A stretch of DNA of 64,000 bases from Verrucomicrobiia bacterium (GTDB taxonomy: Bacteria; Verrucomicrobiota; Verrucomicrobiia; Verrucomicrobiales; DEV007). Made by a program: the position numbers and the translations under genes. Below the pieces are notes generated by a model. It did not search any database, was not told where the DNA came from, and saw only the letters and a program-made list of their open reading frames with translations. Below, in pieces: positions 41,939 through 53,010 of the stretch. The stretch's first letter is position 1. Each line of letters begins with the position of its first letter. The DNA is taken from contig JAGROY010000140.1 in NCBI GenBank assembly GCA_020439995.1, positions 1 to 64,000 on the forward strand. Reading direction: 5' to 3'.

Positions 41939-44900
41939 ATGAAGCATTCCCTCCAACGGTTCTCCAGCCTCCGGTTCTTCTGTGTTTTCCGGGCGTCTTT
42001 GGTTCTATCAGCAGCGGCAATTCCGTGTGCGAACGGCGAGGTCGTTCACCCTGAGTTCTCTACTGAGCAGGTCGCTTTTTTTGAGAGCAATGTCAGGCCG
42101 TTACTGGATGCAAACTGCGTCCGTTGTCATGGCGGCAAAGGTTCCAATGGCGAAGTGAAAGTGCGCTCTGGCTTGCAGATGATCAGTCGCAAGGGAATTC
42201 TTCTCGGTGGCGATCACGGCTCAGCATTTGATGCAGCCAATCCCGGTGCAAGCCTGCTGCTGGAAATGGTGTCCTACAAAGATGAGCACCACGAGATGCC
42301 GCCGACGGGAAAGCTTGAGCCAGCGGAACTTGCAGTGCTTGAGCAGTGGGTCGAGATGGGGATGCCGTGGACTGCAGACGACATTGATCTGCTCGTCGAG
42401 GTGCCGCACGAAGACTCAGACAATACCACCATCAACGACAAAACCCGGGCGTTCTGGTCGAACAAACCGGTCGTGAAGCCAGAGCCGCCAAAGGTCGATG
42501 ATCCCGAATGGCAGAAGCATCCCGTCGACGCTTTTATCTATGCACAGCTCGCCGAGAGAGGACTAAAGCCAAACGGCAAGGCGTCGAAGGAGACATTGAT
42601 TCGCAGGGCCTACTACAATCTCACCGGATTGCCGCCCACTCCGGAAGCGGTGAGCGCTTTCGTAAACGATTCCTCGCCGGACGCCTGGCCAAAACTGGTG
42701 GATTCACTGCTGGATTCGCCCCATTACGGTGAGCACTGGGCGCGGCACTGGCTGGATGTGGTGCGCTATGCGGAATCGAACGGATTCGAACGTGACTCAA
42801 CCAAGGAGCACATCTGGCGCTACAGGGACTATGTCGTGAGTGCCTTCAACTCGGATAAGCCGTACGATCAGTTCATCAAGGAGCAGCTTGCCGGGGATGA
42901 ACTTGAGAATCCAACACCGGAATCGATCATTGCAACGGGTTATCACCGGCTGATGCAGTGGGACGACGAGCCCGCGGATCGCGAGCAGCACGTTTACGAT
43001 GTTCTCGATGATAATGTCAGAGTCACCAGTGAAGGGATGCTGGCGATGACTCTCGGCTGTGCCCGCTGTCATGACCACAAGGGAGATCCCATCTCCCAGA
43101 AAGACTACTACAACTTCATGGCGTTCTTCAAGGGGGTAACGCAGCATTCAAATAGAGATTCCATTCAGGCGGTTGACCTTCCTGCCGAAGACGAAATCGT
43201 AGAGGCCAGGATCCGAGCGAGAGAGGATGAACTGAACAACTTGAGGAAAACTGCTGAGCGGTTGCGTTCGGAAATTCGCGAGGAATTCATAAAGGCGGAT
43301 CCAAGTTTGAAGGATCAGCTGTCGGGGGAATTGGACGCCGTTCTGGTATCAGATGCGCGCGGGCCTGGGCAGATCTGGCGCTACACGACTGCGCGTCCTG
43401 CCGATGACTGGTCAGCTGTCGGTTTCCGGCCACAGAGCGACTGGAAATCGGGCAAGGTGGGGATCGGCAGCGGAGTGAAAGACCGATCGATCTCCACGAA
43501 ACTGGACTTTGACGAGCTGTGGATGCAGACGACCTTCTCGCTGACGGAAGTGCCCGGCAGGTTGCAGCTTTCGGCTGCCCATTCGGGTGCGGTCGAGGTT
43601 TATCTTAATGGACAGTTGATCAAAAAGTTGAGCGGCCGTTCAGCGGAATATCAAACGGAGTCGTTGGGTAAGGAGGCTCTCGGTGCGTTGCAAACGGGGC
43701 GCAACGTGGTGTCAGTGCATATTAAGAATGCGGCCGACAATCCTTACATTGATCTAGGCTTACGCGTGTCGGAGAGCGAAGCCCGGCTTGCTGAGTTGAT
43801 CGACCAGCGCGGAGAAGATCTGCCGAACTCGAATAGGATCCGGCGACTGAATGGCACTCTTGAGCGATTGGAGCAGTTGAGCGCTGAGCCCATTCCTACG
43901 GGAGTGATGGCAATGACGGTGCAGGAGCGTGGTTCGGATCCCGGTGATCTCTTTGTCCACATTCGCGGAAGCGTGCACGCTCCAGGTGACAAGGTTGCGC
44001 CTGGGGTGCCCCAGATCCTTGATGAAGGAAAGGTGATCGAAGTGCCGACGCCGCCGGAGGGCGCAAAGACCAGTGGACGTCGACGCATTCTTGCTGACTG
44101 GATCGCTCAGCCGGACAATCGCCGTACATCCAGAGTGATGATGAATCGCCTGTGGCAGCATCATTTTGGCCGCGGAATCTGCGCGACTCCCAGCGACTTC
44201 GGATACCTCGGCGAACTGCCCACGCATCCAGAGCTGCTCGACTGGCTCGCGCGCACATTCACGGACAAGGGTTGGAAGATCAAAGAAATGCAGCGCATCG
44301 TGATGAATTCGCTGACGTATCAGATGGCATCGACCGGTAATCCTGCTGCACTGGAGAAAGATCCGGCGAACCAACTTTTCTGGAAGTTCCCGATGCGTCG
44401 ACTTACTGCCGAGGAACTGCGCGACTCCATGATCGCCGTGACAGGAAAACTGAACGAGAAGGTGGGGGGCAAGAGTTTCTTTCCCGTGCTCGATGAGGAG
44501 GTGCTGGCGACCTCGTCGACCAAGGATGGCAAGTGGGCATCATCGCCTGCCGATGAGCTCGAGCGCCGCAGTATCTACATTCATATCAAGCGATCGCTCA
44601 AGCCGCCGGAGCTGGAGACGTTTGACTTTGCCGATACCGACAGCCCGTGCGCCGCTCGCTTTGTCACCACCGTTCCCACTCAGGCACTGGCGATGCTCAA
44701 CAGCCGCAATGTGAATGATCAGGCGGAAAAACTCGCCGACCGACTGCGTGAGGAAGTGAAGGACGGAGTCGAGGCGCAAGTGCGGCGAGCTCTGGAATTG
44801 ACCCTTACCCGTACCATTGATGACGCCGAGGTGACTCGCGGATTGCAGTTGATTGATGAGTTGCAGAACAAACACTCGCTGAGCGCGGACGACGCATTCG

Positions 44901-44953
44901 AGCGCTTCTGTCTCGTCGCCTTGAATTTGAACGAATTTGTTTACCTAGACTAG
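41939..44953 (+). CDS. PSCyt1/DUF1549/DUF1553 exported cytochrome-like protein
   Basis: The product is 1004 aa with a signal peptide (start at 41939; the frame is open upstream). The N-terminal planctomycete cytochrome domain has a CxxCH heme site at residues 60-64 (CVRCH). DUF1549 follows (LIRRAYYNLTGLPPTPEAV, HYGEHWARHWLDVVRYAES), with a second CxxCH at 374-378 (CARCHDHKGDP). A galactose-binding-like insert (LEVY... type, near residue 545) precedes DUF1553 (RRILADWIAQPDN, MMNRLWQHHFGRGI). These families are very common in PVC bacteria; function is not firmly established but polysaccharide use is suspected. The paired DUF1501 gene follows after 21 nt. Confidence 0.9.
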   Translation: MKHSLQRFSSLRFFCVFRASLVLSAAAIPCANGEVVHPEFSTEQVAFFESNVRPLLDANCVRCHGGKGSNGEVKVRSGLQMISRKGILLGGDHGSAFDAANPGASLLLEMVSYKDEHHEMPPTGKLEPAELAVLEQWVEMGMPWTADDIDLLVEVPHEDSDNTTINDKTRAFWSNKPVVKPEPPKVDDPEWQKHPVDAFIYAQLAERGLKPNGKASKETLIRRAYYNLTGLPPTPEAVSAFVNDSSPDAWPKLVDSLLDSPHYGEHWARHWLDVVRYAESNGFERDSTKEHIWRYRDYVVSAFNSDKPYDQFIKEQLAGDELENPTPESIIATGYHRLMQWDDEPADREQHVYDVLDDNVRVTSEGMLAMTLGCARCHDHKGDPISQKDYYNFMAFFKGVTQHSNRDSIQAVDLPAEDEIVEARIRAREDELNNLRKTAERLRSEIREEFIKADPSLKDQLSGELDAVLVSDARGPGQIWRYTTARPADDWSAVGFRPQSDWKSGKVGIGSGVKDRSISTKLDFDELWMQTTFSLTEVPGRLQLSAAHSGAVEVYLNGQLIKKLSGRSAEYQTESLGKEALGALQTGRNVVSVHIKNAADNPYIDLGLRVSESEARLAELIDQRGEDLPNSNRIRRLNGTLERLEQLSAEPIPTGVMAMTVQERGSDPGDLFVHIRGSVHAPGDKVAPGVPQILDEGKVIEVPTPPEGAKTSGRRRILADWIAQPDNRRTSRVMMNRLWQHHFGRGICATPSDFGYLGELPTHPELLDWLARTFTDKGWKIKEMQRIVMNSLTYQMASTGNPAALEKDPANQLFWKFPMRRLTAEELRDSMIAVTGKLNEKVGGKSFFPVLDEEVLATSSTKDGKWASSPADELERRSIYIHIKRSLKPPELETFDFADTDSPCAARFVTTVPTQALAMLNSRNVNDQAEKLADRLREEVKDGVEAQVRRALELTLTRTIDDAEVTRGLQLIDELQNKHSLSADDAFERFCLVALNLNEFVYLD

Positions 44954-44974
44954 AATACCCAGCCCGCAAACACC

Positions 44975-46450
44975 ATGAGTAGCACACGCAAACACACGCC
45001 GGACTTCTGTGGCCGCACGCGCAGGGATTTTCTTCACACTGCCGCAGGTGGTTTCGCATCAGTGGCACTCACCGGGATGCTCTCACAGAGCGATTTTTTC
45101 TCCGGTAGCGCCCAGGCCGCAGGAATCTCCAATCCGCTCGCGCCACGATCGCCGATGGGGTCGATTGGTTCCTTCGGAAAGGCGAAGAGCGTTATCTTCC
45201 TCTTCATGTACGGCGGCCCCAGCCACATGGATACTTTCGACTACAAGCCCGCGCTGTATCCGCTCGACGGCAAGACGATTCCGATCAAAACCTTCGGTCG
45301 CGGCGGTAAGAAAAACGAAGGTCGCGTAGTTGGTCCCAAATACGCGTTCAAGCAATACGGCCAGTGCGGTAAGCACGTGTCGGAGTTGTTCCCTAACGTT
45401 GCCACATGCGTGGACGACATCGCGTTTCTGCATTCGATGACTGCGGATTCGCCGATTCACGGTTCCGCCATGCTCATGATGAATGCAGGATCGGTCATCA
45501 GCGGCAAGCCATCGCTGGGATCATGGGTGAACTACGGGCTTGGCACCGTAAATGAAAACCTGCCCGGCTATGTGGTGATGCTCGATCAATCCGGCGGGCC
45601 GATCAGCGGCGCAAAGAACTGGACGTCCGGATACATGCCGGCCAGCTACGCGGGCACCGTGTTCCGTTCCAAAGGCGATCCCATTCTGAACCTGAAGCAC
45701 GTCAATGGTATGAGCGCCGGAGAGCAACGGTCGCTCCTGGATTGTCTGCACGACATGAATGAAGGGCACCTCAAAACCCGGTTCGATAACTCGAACCTGG
45801 CCGCACGCATTTCCAGTTACGAGTTGGCCTACAAGATGCAGGCCACCGCGCCAGAAGCGATCGACGTCGCCAGCGAGCCTGAACATGTGAAGAGCCTCTA
45901 CGGTATGGACAACGGCCGTACCGAAGACTTTGGCCGCAAGTGCCTGCTGGCCCGTCGTCTGGTTGAGCGCGGAGTACGCTTCATTCAGATCTACTCAGGC
46001 GGTGCCCACAATGACGCCAACTGGGATGCACACGGCGATCTCAAAGCCAATCACGACAAGCACGCCGGCGACACCGACAAGCCCATCGCCGGCCTGCTCA
46101 AAGATCTCAAACAGCGCGGGATGCTCGACGAAACACTCGTCGTCTGGGGCGGCGAATTCGGACGCCAGCCCACCGCCGAATACGCCCAAGGCACCGGACG
46201 CGATCACAACGCCTACGGCTTCACGATGTGGATGGCCGGCGGCGGCATCAAAGGTGGCGTCAGCCACGGAGAGACCGACGAACTCGGTGCCGCCGCAGTC
46301 AAAGACCGCCTCCATGTTCGGAACCTCCACGCCACCATTCTGCACCAACTCGGCCTCGATCCTAACAATCTCGCCTACTTCTACAACGGCCTCGATCAGA
46401 AGCTCGTCGGCGTAGAGGGCGCGGACCCGATCTATCCGATCATCGCGTAG
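44975..46450 (+). CDS. DUF1501 exported protein (sulfatase-like fold)
   Basis: The product is 491 aa with a Tat signal (GRTRRDFLHTAAGGFASVAL). The core is DUF1501: SVIFLFMYGGPSHMDTFDYKP, HVSELFPNVA, LVVWGGEFGRQP, GRDHNAYGFTMWMAGGGIKGG and HLRNLHATIL-type ends, distantly related to the sulfatase/alkaline phosphatase fold. It is almost always encoded next to a DUF1549/DUF1553 partner, as here. It is periplasmic or outer-membrane associated. The role is unproven. Confidence 0.9.
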   Translation: MSSTRKHTPDFCGRTRRDFLHTAAGGFASVALTGMLSQSDFFSGSAQAAGISNPLAPRSPMGSIGSFGKAKSVIFLFMYGGPSHMDTFDYKPALYPLDGKTIPIKTFGRGGKKNEGRVVGPKYAFKQYGQCGKHVSELFPNVATCVDDIAFLHSMTADSPIHGSAMLMMNAGSVISGKPSLGSWVNYGLGTVNENLPGYVVMLDQSGGPISGAKNWTSGYMPASYAGTVFRSKGDPILNLKHVNGMSAGEQRSLLDCLHDMNEGHLKTRFDNSNLAARISSYELAYKMQATAPEAIDVASEPEHVKSLYGMDNGRTEDFGRKCLLARRLVERGVRFIQIYSGGAHNDANWDAHGDLKANHDKHAGDTDKPIAGLLKDLKQRGMLDETLVVWGGEFGRQPTAEYAQGTGRDHNAYGFTMWMAGGGIKGGVSHGETDELGAAAVKDRLHVRNLHATILHQLGLDPNNLAYFYNGLDQKLVGVEGADPIYPIIA

Positions 46451-46611
46451 CCGGATTTCTGCAATCGCGCCAGGCATTCTCTTTCCAATCCGTGCCATCA
46501 GCGAAATCTGCGAATCCATTTCCAGCAGGCGCAGATTTCTGAACGGCCGTTGAGATTTGAGATGATTTTTTTCAGAAAGGAGTCTTTCGCGCTTCGCGTT
46601 TCCTTCCATCT

Positions 46612-47030
46612 TCAAAGCCCACACATTTCCACGATCTCGCGTGGACTGTGAATCGGGATCAAGGCACCCCTGAACCCGGCGGGATCACGTATCACGCTCG
46701 CATCAACGTGGACCGTCCGGCCAGCAGCAGCGGCAACGCCATCTTCGAAATAGTCCAGCGTCGAGCCCAAGGCATCCTCGATCACGGTGTCCGGTTCACT
46801 GCGGCAATCGTTAGCCCGTGGCAAACGTCCGCGATCGGAGCGCGGGCTTGGCCGCTTTCCCCGGTTGCTTTGCGGATGATGTAAAAGAGACCCATGACGG
46901 CAGAGGCACTGAGGAACCCTGTCATTTCACCCCGTTCACACGCATCGTAAACCTTTGCACTGTCCGCGGCGAACGGCTCGCGCGTCAACCGCACATCCAG
47001 CAGCACGTTGGTATCCAACAGCACTGTCAT
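46612..47030 (-). pseudogene. PIN-domain toxin (VapC-like), frameshifted
   Basis: The first frame reads MTVLLDTNVLLDV, SASAVMGLFYIIRKATG and GLTIAAVNRT, then stops at 46782. A second frame continues without loss: VIEDALGSTLDYFEDGVAAAAG, HVDASVIRDPAGFRGAL and SPREIVEMCG. Together they make a complete PIN ribonuclease of about 138 aa. The break lies at a GTGT at 46787-46790, consistent with a two-base duplication. The catalytic acidic residues of both halves are present. The toxin is probably inactive, unless the shift is a sequencing error or is bypassed. Confidence 0.78.
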
Positions 47031-47209
47031 CCAATGTGTTTGTTTTCCAGATGCCGCTTATACGCCTCCAGGTCGACATCGCGGTCACCAAGAACCCCGA
47101 GCAGTCTCATCGTCCGCTCCCCCAGCACCGGCCTGTCGCCGCCTTCCCCACTCACAGACGGGCCTGATTCACGCGACGCCTTCAGTGATTGGAACATCAC
47201 CTGCTTCAA
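47027..47209 (-). CDS. Small antitoxin partner of the PIN toxin
   Basis: The product is 60 aa and ends RLLGVLGDRDVDLEAYKRHLENKHIG. Its stop overlaps the ATG of the PIN gene (ATGA), the usual antitoxin-toxin order and coupling. The N-terminus (MKQVMFQSLKASRESG) is short, and MFQSLK at residue 5 is an alternative start. No DNA-binding fold is obvious, so the family is not assigned. It may survive as a lone antitoxin. Confidence 0.55.
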   Translation of the reverse strand: MKQVMFQSLKASRESGPSVSGEGGDRPVLGERTMRLLGVLGDRDVDLEAYKRHLENKHIG

Positions 47210-47273
47210 GAGCCGGACTTACGTAATCGAAGATGACCTGAACGAACGAAAAATAGGGGAGGTGCATCATACA

Positions 47274-48698
<1,425 letters not shown>

Positions 48699-48711
48699 GG
48701 TCGTTGTTACT

Positions 48712-50898
48712 CTAGTCGATGAATTGAAAGCGGCTGGTGGAAAACAGGGCATGGCAGGCAGTCGACCACGCGCGCAGGCTGGCGTTGTCGTCGCCTTCGC
48801 TCGCCAGGCGGGATTCAGTTTTTGCCACAAAGTCGAGCAGCTCTGTTCTCTCTGCATCATCGGGGTTGAGCCCTAGGATCTGGCGGAACATGTGATCGAT
48901 CCGTGATTCGCTGGTCTCTGGGGAGGCGAGCAGTTGCTTCGCGGTAGCCTCGGCGGCGTTCATGACCATGTCGTCGTTCAGGAGAAACAGGCCTTGTGTT
49001 GCAGCGGTGATGTTGGGCCGTGCGCCAGTAGTCGCGTGCGGATTGGCAAAGTTGAACACTTCGAACAACTCCGGCAAGTCATTGCGAATGACGGGAAGGT
49101 AAACGCTGCGGTTCGGAAAGTCGGTACGGCGTCGCACCTCATTCTTACCGACTGCCGTCGCCTGATCTCCCAGATACGAAACCGAGGATCCCATAGGTGA
49201 AAGATCCAGCTGTCCGGCTGCCATAAGCATCGCGTCGCGCAGCGCCTCAGGATCCAGGCGGCGGCGGTGCGCTCTCCACATGAGACGATTGTCAGGGTCG
49301 ATTTCGTGCGCAGCAGCATCGTATTCGCTGCTCAGGGCGAAGCTGCGGCTCAGCGCAATTTCGCGCACCAAGGCTTTGATCGACCAGCCGGAATCGATCA
49401 GTGTTTTCGCGAGGTGATCGAGCAATTCCGGATGACTCGGCAGCTCACCGGTTCTGCCGAAGTTGTCGACGGTGCGGACAATTCCCACTCCTATCATGTG
49501 GTGCCAGATGCGATTTGCCAGCACCCTGGCCGTTAGCCTGCCTGCACCATGCTCGACATCCGTAAGCCATTGCCCCAGCTCCAGTCGACCGCTTTTGCCG
49601 TCCGGAATCTTGATCTCGTTGTTCGTGCTGATCACTTGCAGAAAGCCACGCGGCACCTTTTCGCCCAGTTGATTGAACTGCCCGGCTTTGCGGATCGACT
49701 CGTCGGCAGGCTTGTCCACGTCGCTGGGGATCATCGCCCGCGGCGGAATCGGGGGCGCCTGGGCAATCGCTGCATCGAGTTCTGCGATCAGCTGGTTCTG
49801 CGAAGCGATGCGTTGCTCAGATGGCTGAGTCGCGTCCTTCGCCCCATCGGAAAGTGCGTCCGCATTTTTTTCTACCAGGTTTTTGAGCCCTTCTGCGTCG
49901 TCCTTTTTGAGAAACTCCAGAGCGGACTTCGCTCGCTCCGCTTTCTTCCTGGCTTGCGGCAGCTCCCGCCAGTATCTCTCATACTCAGAGTCCAGCGCAT
50001 CGCCGTCCTGTCCCAGTCCCACGAGGCGCTCCATCACCCGCTGCTCCCCGAGCATATAGCGCCGCTCCATGACTTGTGTGGATGTTAGAATTCCAGCCAG
50101 TGCGTAGTAGTCGGCAGTGGGAACAGGTTCGAATTTATGATCGTGGCATTTGGCGCAGCCGAGTGTAAGTCCAAGCAATGACCGGCCAATGGTGTCGATC
50201 TGTTCATCGGCCACTTCCATACGCTGGTTGTTCGCATCATTGCCCAGCAGCACCTTTGGGCCGATCACCATGAATCCGGCGGCAATGCGCTGGCGGTCAC
50301 GTTGCTCGATGGAATCATAAGGCAACGCGTCCCCAGCGATCTGCTCCAGCACAAAACGATCGAACGGAACGTCCGCATTCACTGCGTCAATCACCCAGTT
50401 CCGGTAGCGCCATGCCTCACGGAAAAGGAAGTTTTCGTCCAGCCCATTCGAGTCCGCATAGCGGGCCAGATCCAGCCAATGCCGTCCCCAGCGCTCGCCG
50501 AACCGGGGCGAACCAAGCAGTTGATCAACCACTTGTTCCAGCGCATCTGGATGTTGATTTTCAACGAACGCCTGTGTCTGTTCAGCTGTCGGGGGCAAGC
50601 CAACGAGTTGAAAGTAGACCCTGCGGATCAATTCCTTGCGGCCTGCGTCCGGCACTGATTTCACCCCCTCCTGCTTGAGTCTGGCTGCGATGAAATCGTC
50701 GATCCGCGACTGCGACCAGTCGGCTACTGGAGTTTCCGTTAGATCTGCAAATGGTTGAAACGCCCAGTGGCTCCTGCCTGCAACTGGATCCGATGGAGGC
50801 GCATCCGCAGCGTCGCCCTTTGAGATGAAAATCATCGCCGACACAACGAGCGTCGCGAAACGCATTGTCATAGAATCTGTTGAGAGAGACGAACGCAT
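48712..50898 (-). CDS. DUF1549/DUF1553 exported protein (second copy, no N-terminal heme domain)
   Basis: The product is 728 aa. Met10 (start at 50871) gives a better signal peptide (MRFATLVVSAMIFISKGDA). DUF1549 has LIRRVYFQLVGLPPTAEQT, RFGERWGRHWLDLARYADSNG and one CxxCH in LGCAKCHDHKFEP. A coiled, charged linker precedes DUF1553 (LTARVLANRIWHHMIGVGI, RRRLDPEALRDAM). Unlike the copy at 41939 it lacks the N-terminal cytochrome domain and the galactose-binding-like insert. It is the first gene of the pair with the DUF1501 gene at 47274. Confidence 0.9.
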   Translation of the reverse strand: MRSSLSTDSMTMRFATLVVSAMIFISKGDAADAPPSDPVAGRSHWAFQPFADLTETPVADWSQSRIDDFIAARLKQEGVKSVPDAGRKELIRRVYFQLVGLPPTAEQTQAFVENQHPDALEQVVDQLLGSPRFGERWGRHWLDLARYADSNGLDENFLFREAWRYRNWVIDAVNADVPFDRFVLEQIAGDALPYDSIEQRDRQRIAAGFMVIGPKVLLGNDANNQRMEVADEQIDTIGRSLLGLTLGCAKCHDHKFEPVPTADYYALAGILTSTQVMERRYMLGEQRVMERLVGLGQDGDALDSEYERYWRELPQARKKAERAKSALEFLKKDDAEGLKNLVEKNADALSDGAKDATQPSEQRIASQNQLIAELDAAIAQAPPIPPRAMIPSDVDKPADESIRKAGQFNQLGEKVPRGFLQVISTNNEIKIPDGKSGRLELGQWLTDVEHGAGRLTARVLANRIWHHMIGVGIVRTVDNFGRTGELPSHPELLDHLAKTLIDSGWSIKALVREIALSRSFALSSEYDAAAHEIDPDNRLMWRAHRRRLDPEALRDAMLMAAGQLDLSPMGSSVSYLGDQATAVGKNEVRRRTDFPNRSVYLPVIRNDLPELFEVFNFANPHATTGARPNITAATQGLFLLNDDMVMNAAEATAKQLLASPETSESRIDHMFRQILGLNPDDAERTELLDFVAKTESRLASEGDDNASLRAWSTACHALFSTSRFQFID

Positions 50899-50960
50899 GA
50901 GTTGTGTTGAAGATAATCCGTCGGGTTGCCTGCCACAATCGGATAATGATCACTGGCGCA

Positions 50961-51791
50961 TCAGCCTTCGGGATCAAGCAATCTGAGAAGCCGTTCCCGG
51001 CACTCGCCCAATCCCTTGTAGTGCGCCATTTCGTCTGGCATCGTGGCCAATGCCCGGTGTAGTCGCTGTGTGGCTCCAGCGTCTTGTATCACGGTCAGCA
51101 GCGGCATGATCTGCAATCGAATCCCGAACAGAATTCCTTTGGAAACAGGAAGCGCCACGAGCGACTGCCATTCAATGCGGAGCCAGACATCGCCCGCCAC
51201 CACTTCATCGTGAAGGCGAGGCGGGCTGAGTGCCGGATGAAGGTTGAGATCAGACGCTGCCGCAAGTCCCCAGTTGGTTCGCTCCCATGAGATGCCTGGT
51301 TTGATTCGGTTCAGGAAGCCATTGATCTGCCTGCCGAGATCCGCATTCAAGTTCGGCACAGGCGAATGGATGGAATCCATCGATTTGCCCAATTTTTCCT
51401 CTAGACTCCAGTGCGAAGGAAAGCACACACAACCGCCGAGTAATCGAGGCAATCCGGCGTCGGTAGATTTCATCAGGAGAAAGTCCGGCTCCCAATGCGC
51501 ACCTAGAAGCTGGCAGCGCATCATTGGATCGCGCTCCTTTGAAATCCGGTCAATGGTCTCCCCGTCGATGCCGCCAACGTCGTTTGCGAGACTCGTCGCT
51601 TCATCGAGCATCGCCTCGCACCCGGCCGACATGGCGGCATAGCGACTCGGTTGCTCAGCAATCCAGCGCGATCTCTGTCCAATCAGTTCCGCATGGTCAT
51701 TGGTCGCGCCATAGTATCCCGAAAGCGTTCCTTTGGAAAAGCGCATCGAATGCCTGAAGTCTTCGTCGGGAAGGAGAGGGGAAAGGTTCAT
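50961..51791 (-). CDS. DUF3445 protein (heme-dependent oxidative N-demethylase alpha-like)
   Basis: The product is 276 aa from the ATG at 51791; the frame is open further upstream but crosses the divergent gene start and a repeat. Recognisable stretches are GGCVCFPSHWSLEEKLGKSM, IHSPVPNLN, ERTNWGL and RIEWQSLVALPVSKGILFGI, which match the heme-binding alpha subunit of the oxidative N-demethylase family (DUF3445). Such enzymes demethylate dimethylamine or related compounds with O2. The other subunits of that complex are not encoded nearby, so it acts alone or with distant partners. Confidence 0.75.
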   Translation of the reverse strand: MNLSPLLPDEDFRHSMRFSKGTLSGYYGATNDHAELIGQRSRWIAEQPSRYAAMSAGCEAMLDEATSLANDVGGIDGETIDRISKERDPMMRCQLLGAHWEPDFLLMKSTDAGLPRLLGGCVCFPSHWSLEEKLGKSMDSIHSPVPNLNADLGRQINGFLNRIKPGISWERTNWGLAAASDLNLHPALSPPRLHDEVVAGDVWLRIEWQSLVALPVSKGILFGIRLQIMPLLTVIQDAGATQRLHRALATMPDEMAHYKGLGECRERLLRLLDPEG

Positions 51792-51794
51792 CGA

Positions 51795-51863
51795 GAAAGT
51801 TAGTTTGCGCTTTAGCTCAACATTCCCATGCCATAAGATCGAGCTAAAGCTCGGACTACTTTC
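51795..51863. repeat. Palindromic repeat, copy 1
   Basis: A 69-bp unit bounded by gaaagt and ctactttc, holding a GAGCTAAAGCTC hairpin. The last 29 bp (51837-51865) match copy 2 at 52984-53012 with one mismatch. It sits between the divergent starts of the DUF3445 and GH17-like genes. Confidence 0.7.
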
Positions 51864-51900
51864 TGTTGATTCCGGTCGCGAAGCAGGCGAATCATTCATC

Positions 51901-52908
51901 ATGGTATCTCGACTGATCCTGAGCATCCTCATGTTTGTTACTCCGCTGGCTCGTGCTGAGGACGCATTTGAGCGTCGGCCGCTCATCTTTCCCAAAGATG
52001 GATTTGGACTATGTTACGGGCCGTATCGGGCGGGGCAGCAACCGGGAGGTGCTGCACCATCGCGTGCGCAACTACGCGAAGATGTTCGAATCCTGAGTAA
52101 GCACTGCGAGATGATTCGCGTTTATGGAGCGGGTCACTTTGCTGGCGACCTTCTCGACATCATCAAGGAAGAGAAGAGTTCGCTGAAAGTGCTGCTGGGC
52201 GGATGGTTAAATCAGGAGGCGATCTATGATCAGGAAGGGAAACTGGTAAAAACGCATGAGGGTGTCCGTGAGAAGAATGCGATGGAACTGGCAACATTGA
52301 TCGCACTCGCCGATGCTCATCGCGAGTCGGTTGTAGCCGTTCTCGTTGGGAATGAAACCCAGGTGGAATGGAGCGACCATCGCATACATCCGAAGACGTT
52401 GATCGGCCACATTCGCGATGTGCGGTCGCAGGTGGCAGTGCCGGTGACAACAGGCGATGACTTTAATTTCTGGAACAAAGACCGCAGCCGGGAAGTCGCA
52501 GCAGAAGTCGACTTCATCACCATTCATCTCTACGCGTTGTGGAATGGTGCGCTGATGGATGTGGCGTTGGACTGGACGAAAAGCGAGTATCAGTCGGCGA
52601 AGAATTTCCACCCGCAGATCCCAGTCGTTGTCGGAGAATCTGGATGGGCAACCAGCAAAGCGGATACCGGTCTTCAAGGACGCCTGATGAAAGAGAAGGC
52701 AGGGCCGGAGCAACAGGTGAAGTTTCTTGAGCAACTGTTTCCGTGGCTCAAGGCGGAGCATGTTCCGGTGTTCTACTTCTCGGCATTCGATGAGCCGTGG
52801 AAAAGTGGCGAGGATACCGCCGGAGCGGAAGGTCACTGGGGCCTGTTCAAGGAGGATCGAACTTCCAAGGCAGCAGCGGTGCGATTGTTAGAGCTGCGGT
52901 CTGAGTGA
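51901..52908 (+). CDS. Secreted GH17-like glycosidase
   Basis: The product is 335 aa with a signal peptide (LILSILMFVTPLARA). It has a TIM-barrel of clan GH-A: GFGLCYGPYRAG, MIRVYG, the acid/base Glu152 in VLVGNETQVEW, ITIHLYALWN, and the nucleophile Glu246 in VVVGESGWAT. The VGNE/GESGW pair is typical of GH17 beta-1,3-glucanases and related transglycosylases. The end has YFSAFDEPWKSGE and EGHWGLF. It would act on beta-glucans outside the cytoplasm. Specificity is not certain. The next genes are the BlaI/M56 pair. Confidence 0.83.
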   Translation: MVSRLILSILMFVTPLARAEDAFERRPLIFPKDGFGLCYGPYRAGQQPGGAAPSRAQLREDVRILSKHCEMIRVYGAGHFAGDLLDIIKEEKSSLKVLLGGWLNQEAIYDQEGKLVKTHEGVREKNAMELATLIALADAHRESVVAVLVGNETQVEWSDHRIHPKTLIGHIRDVRSQVAVPVTTGDDFNFWNKDRSREVAAEVDFITIHLYALWNGALMDVALDWTKSEYQSAKNFHPQIPVVVGESGWATSKADTGLQGRLMKEKAGPEQQVKFLEQLFPWLKAEHVPVFYFSAFDEPWKSGEDTAGAEGHWGLFKEDRTSKAAAVRLLELRSE

Positions 52909-52945
52909 TCTCCGCTGAGTGGAATCGAACCGAGGGGAGCCCCCT

Positions 52946-53010
52946 GAAAGTAGCTTGAGCTTCGGCTCAAGCCCGGAGCGCAGGATCGAGCGAAAGCTCG
53001 GACTACTTTC
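52946..53010. repeat. Palindromic repeat, copy 2
   Basis: A 65-bp unit with 8-bp terminal inverted repeats (gaaagtag and ctactttc) and two tetraloop hairpins: TTGAGC-TTCG-GCTCAA and CGAGC-GAAA-GCTCG. It is related to copy 1 at 51795. It lies between the GH17-like stop and the blaI promoter. Confidence 0.75.
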
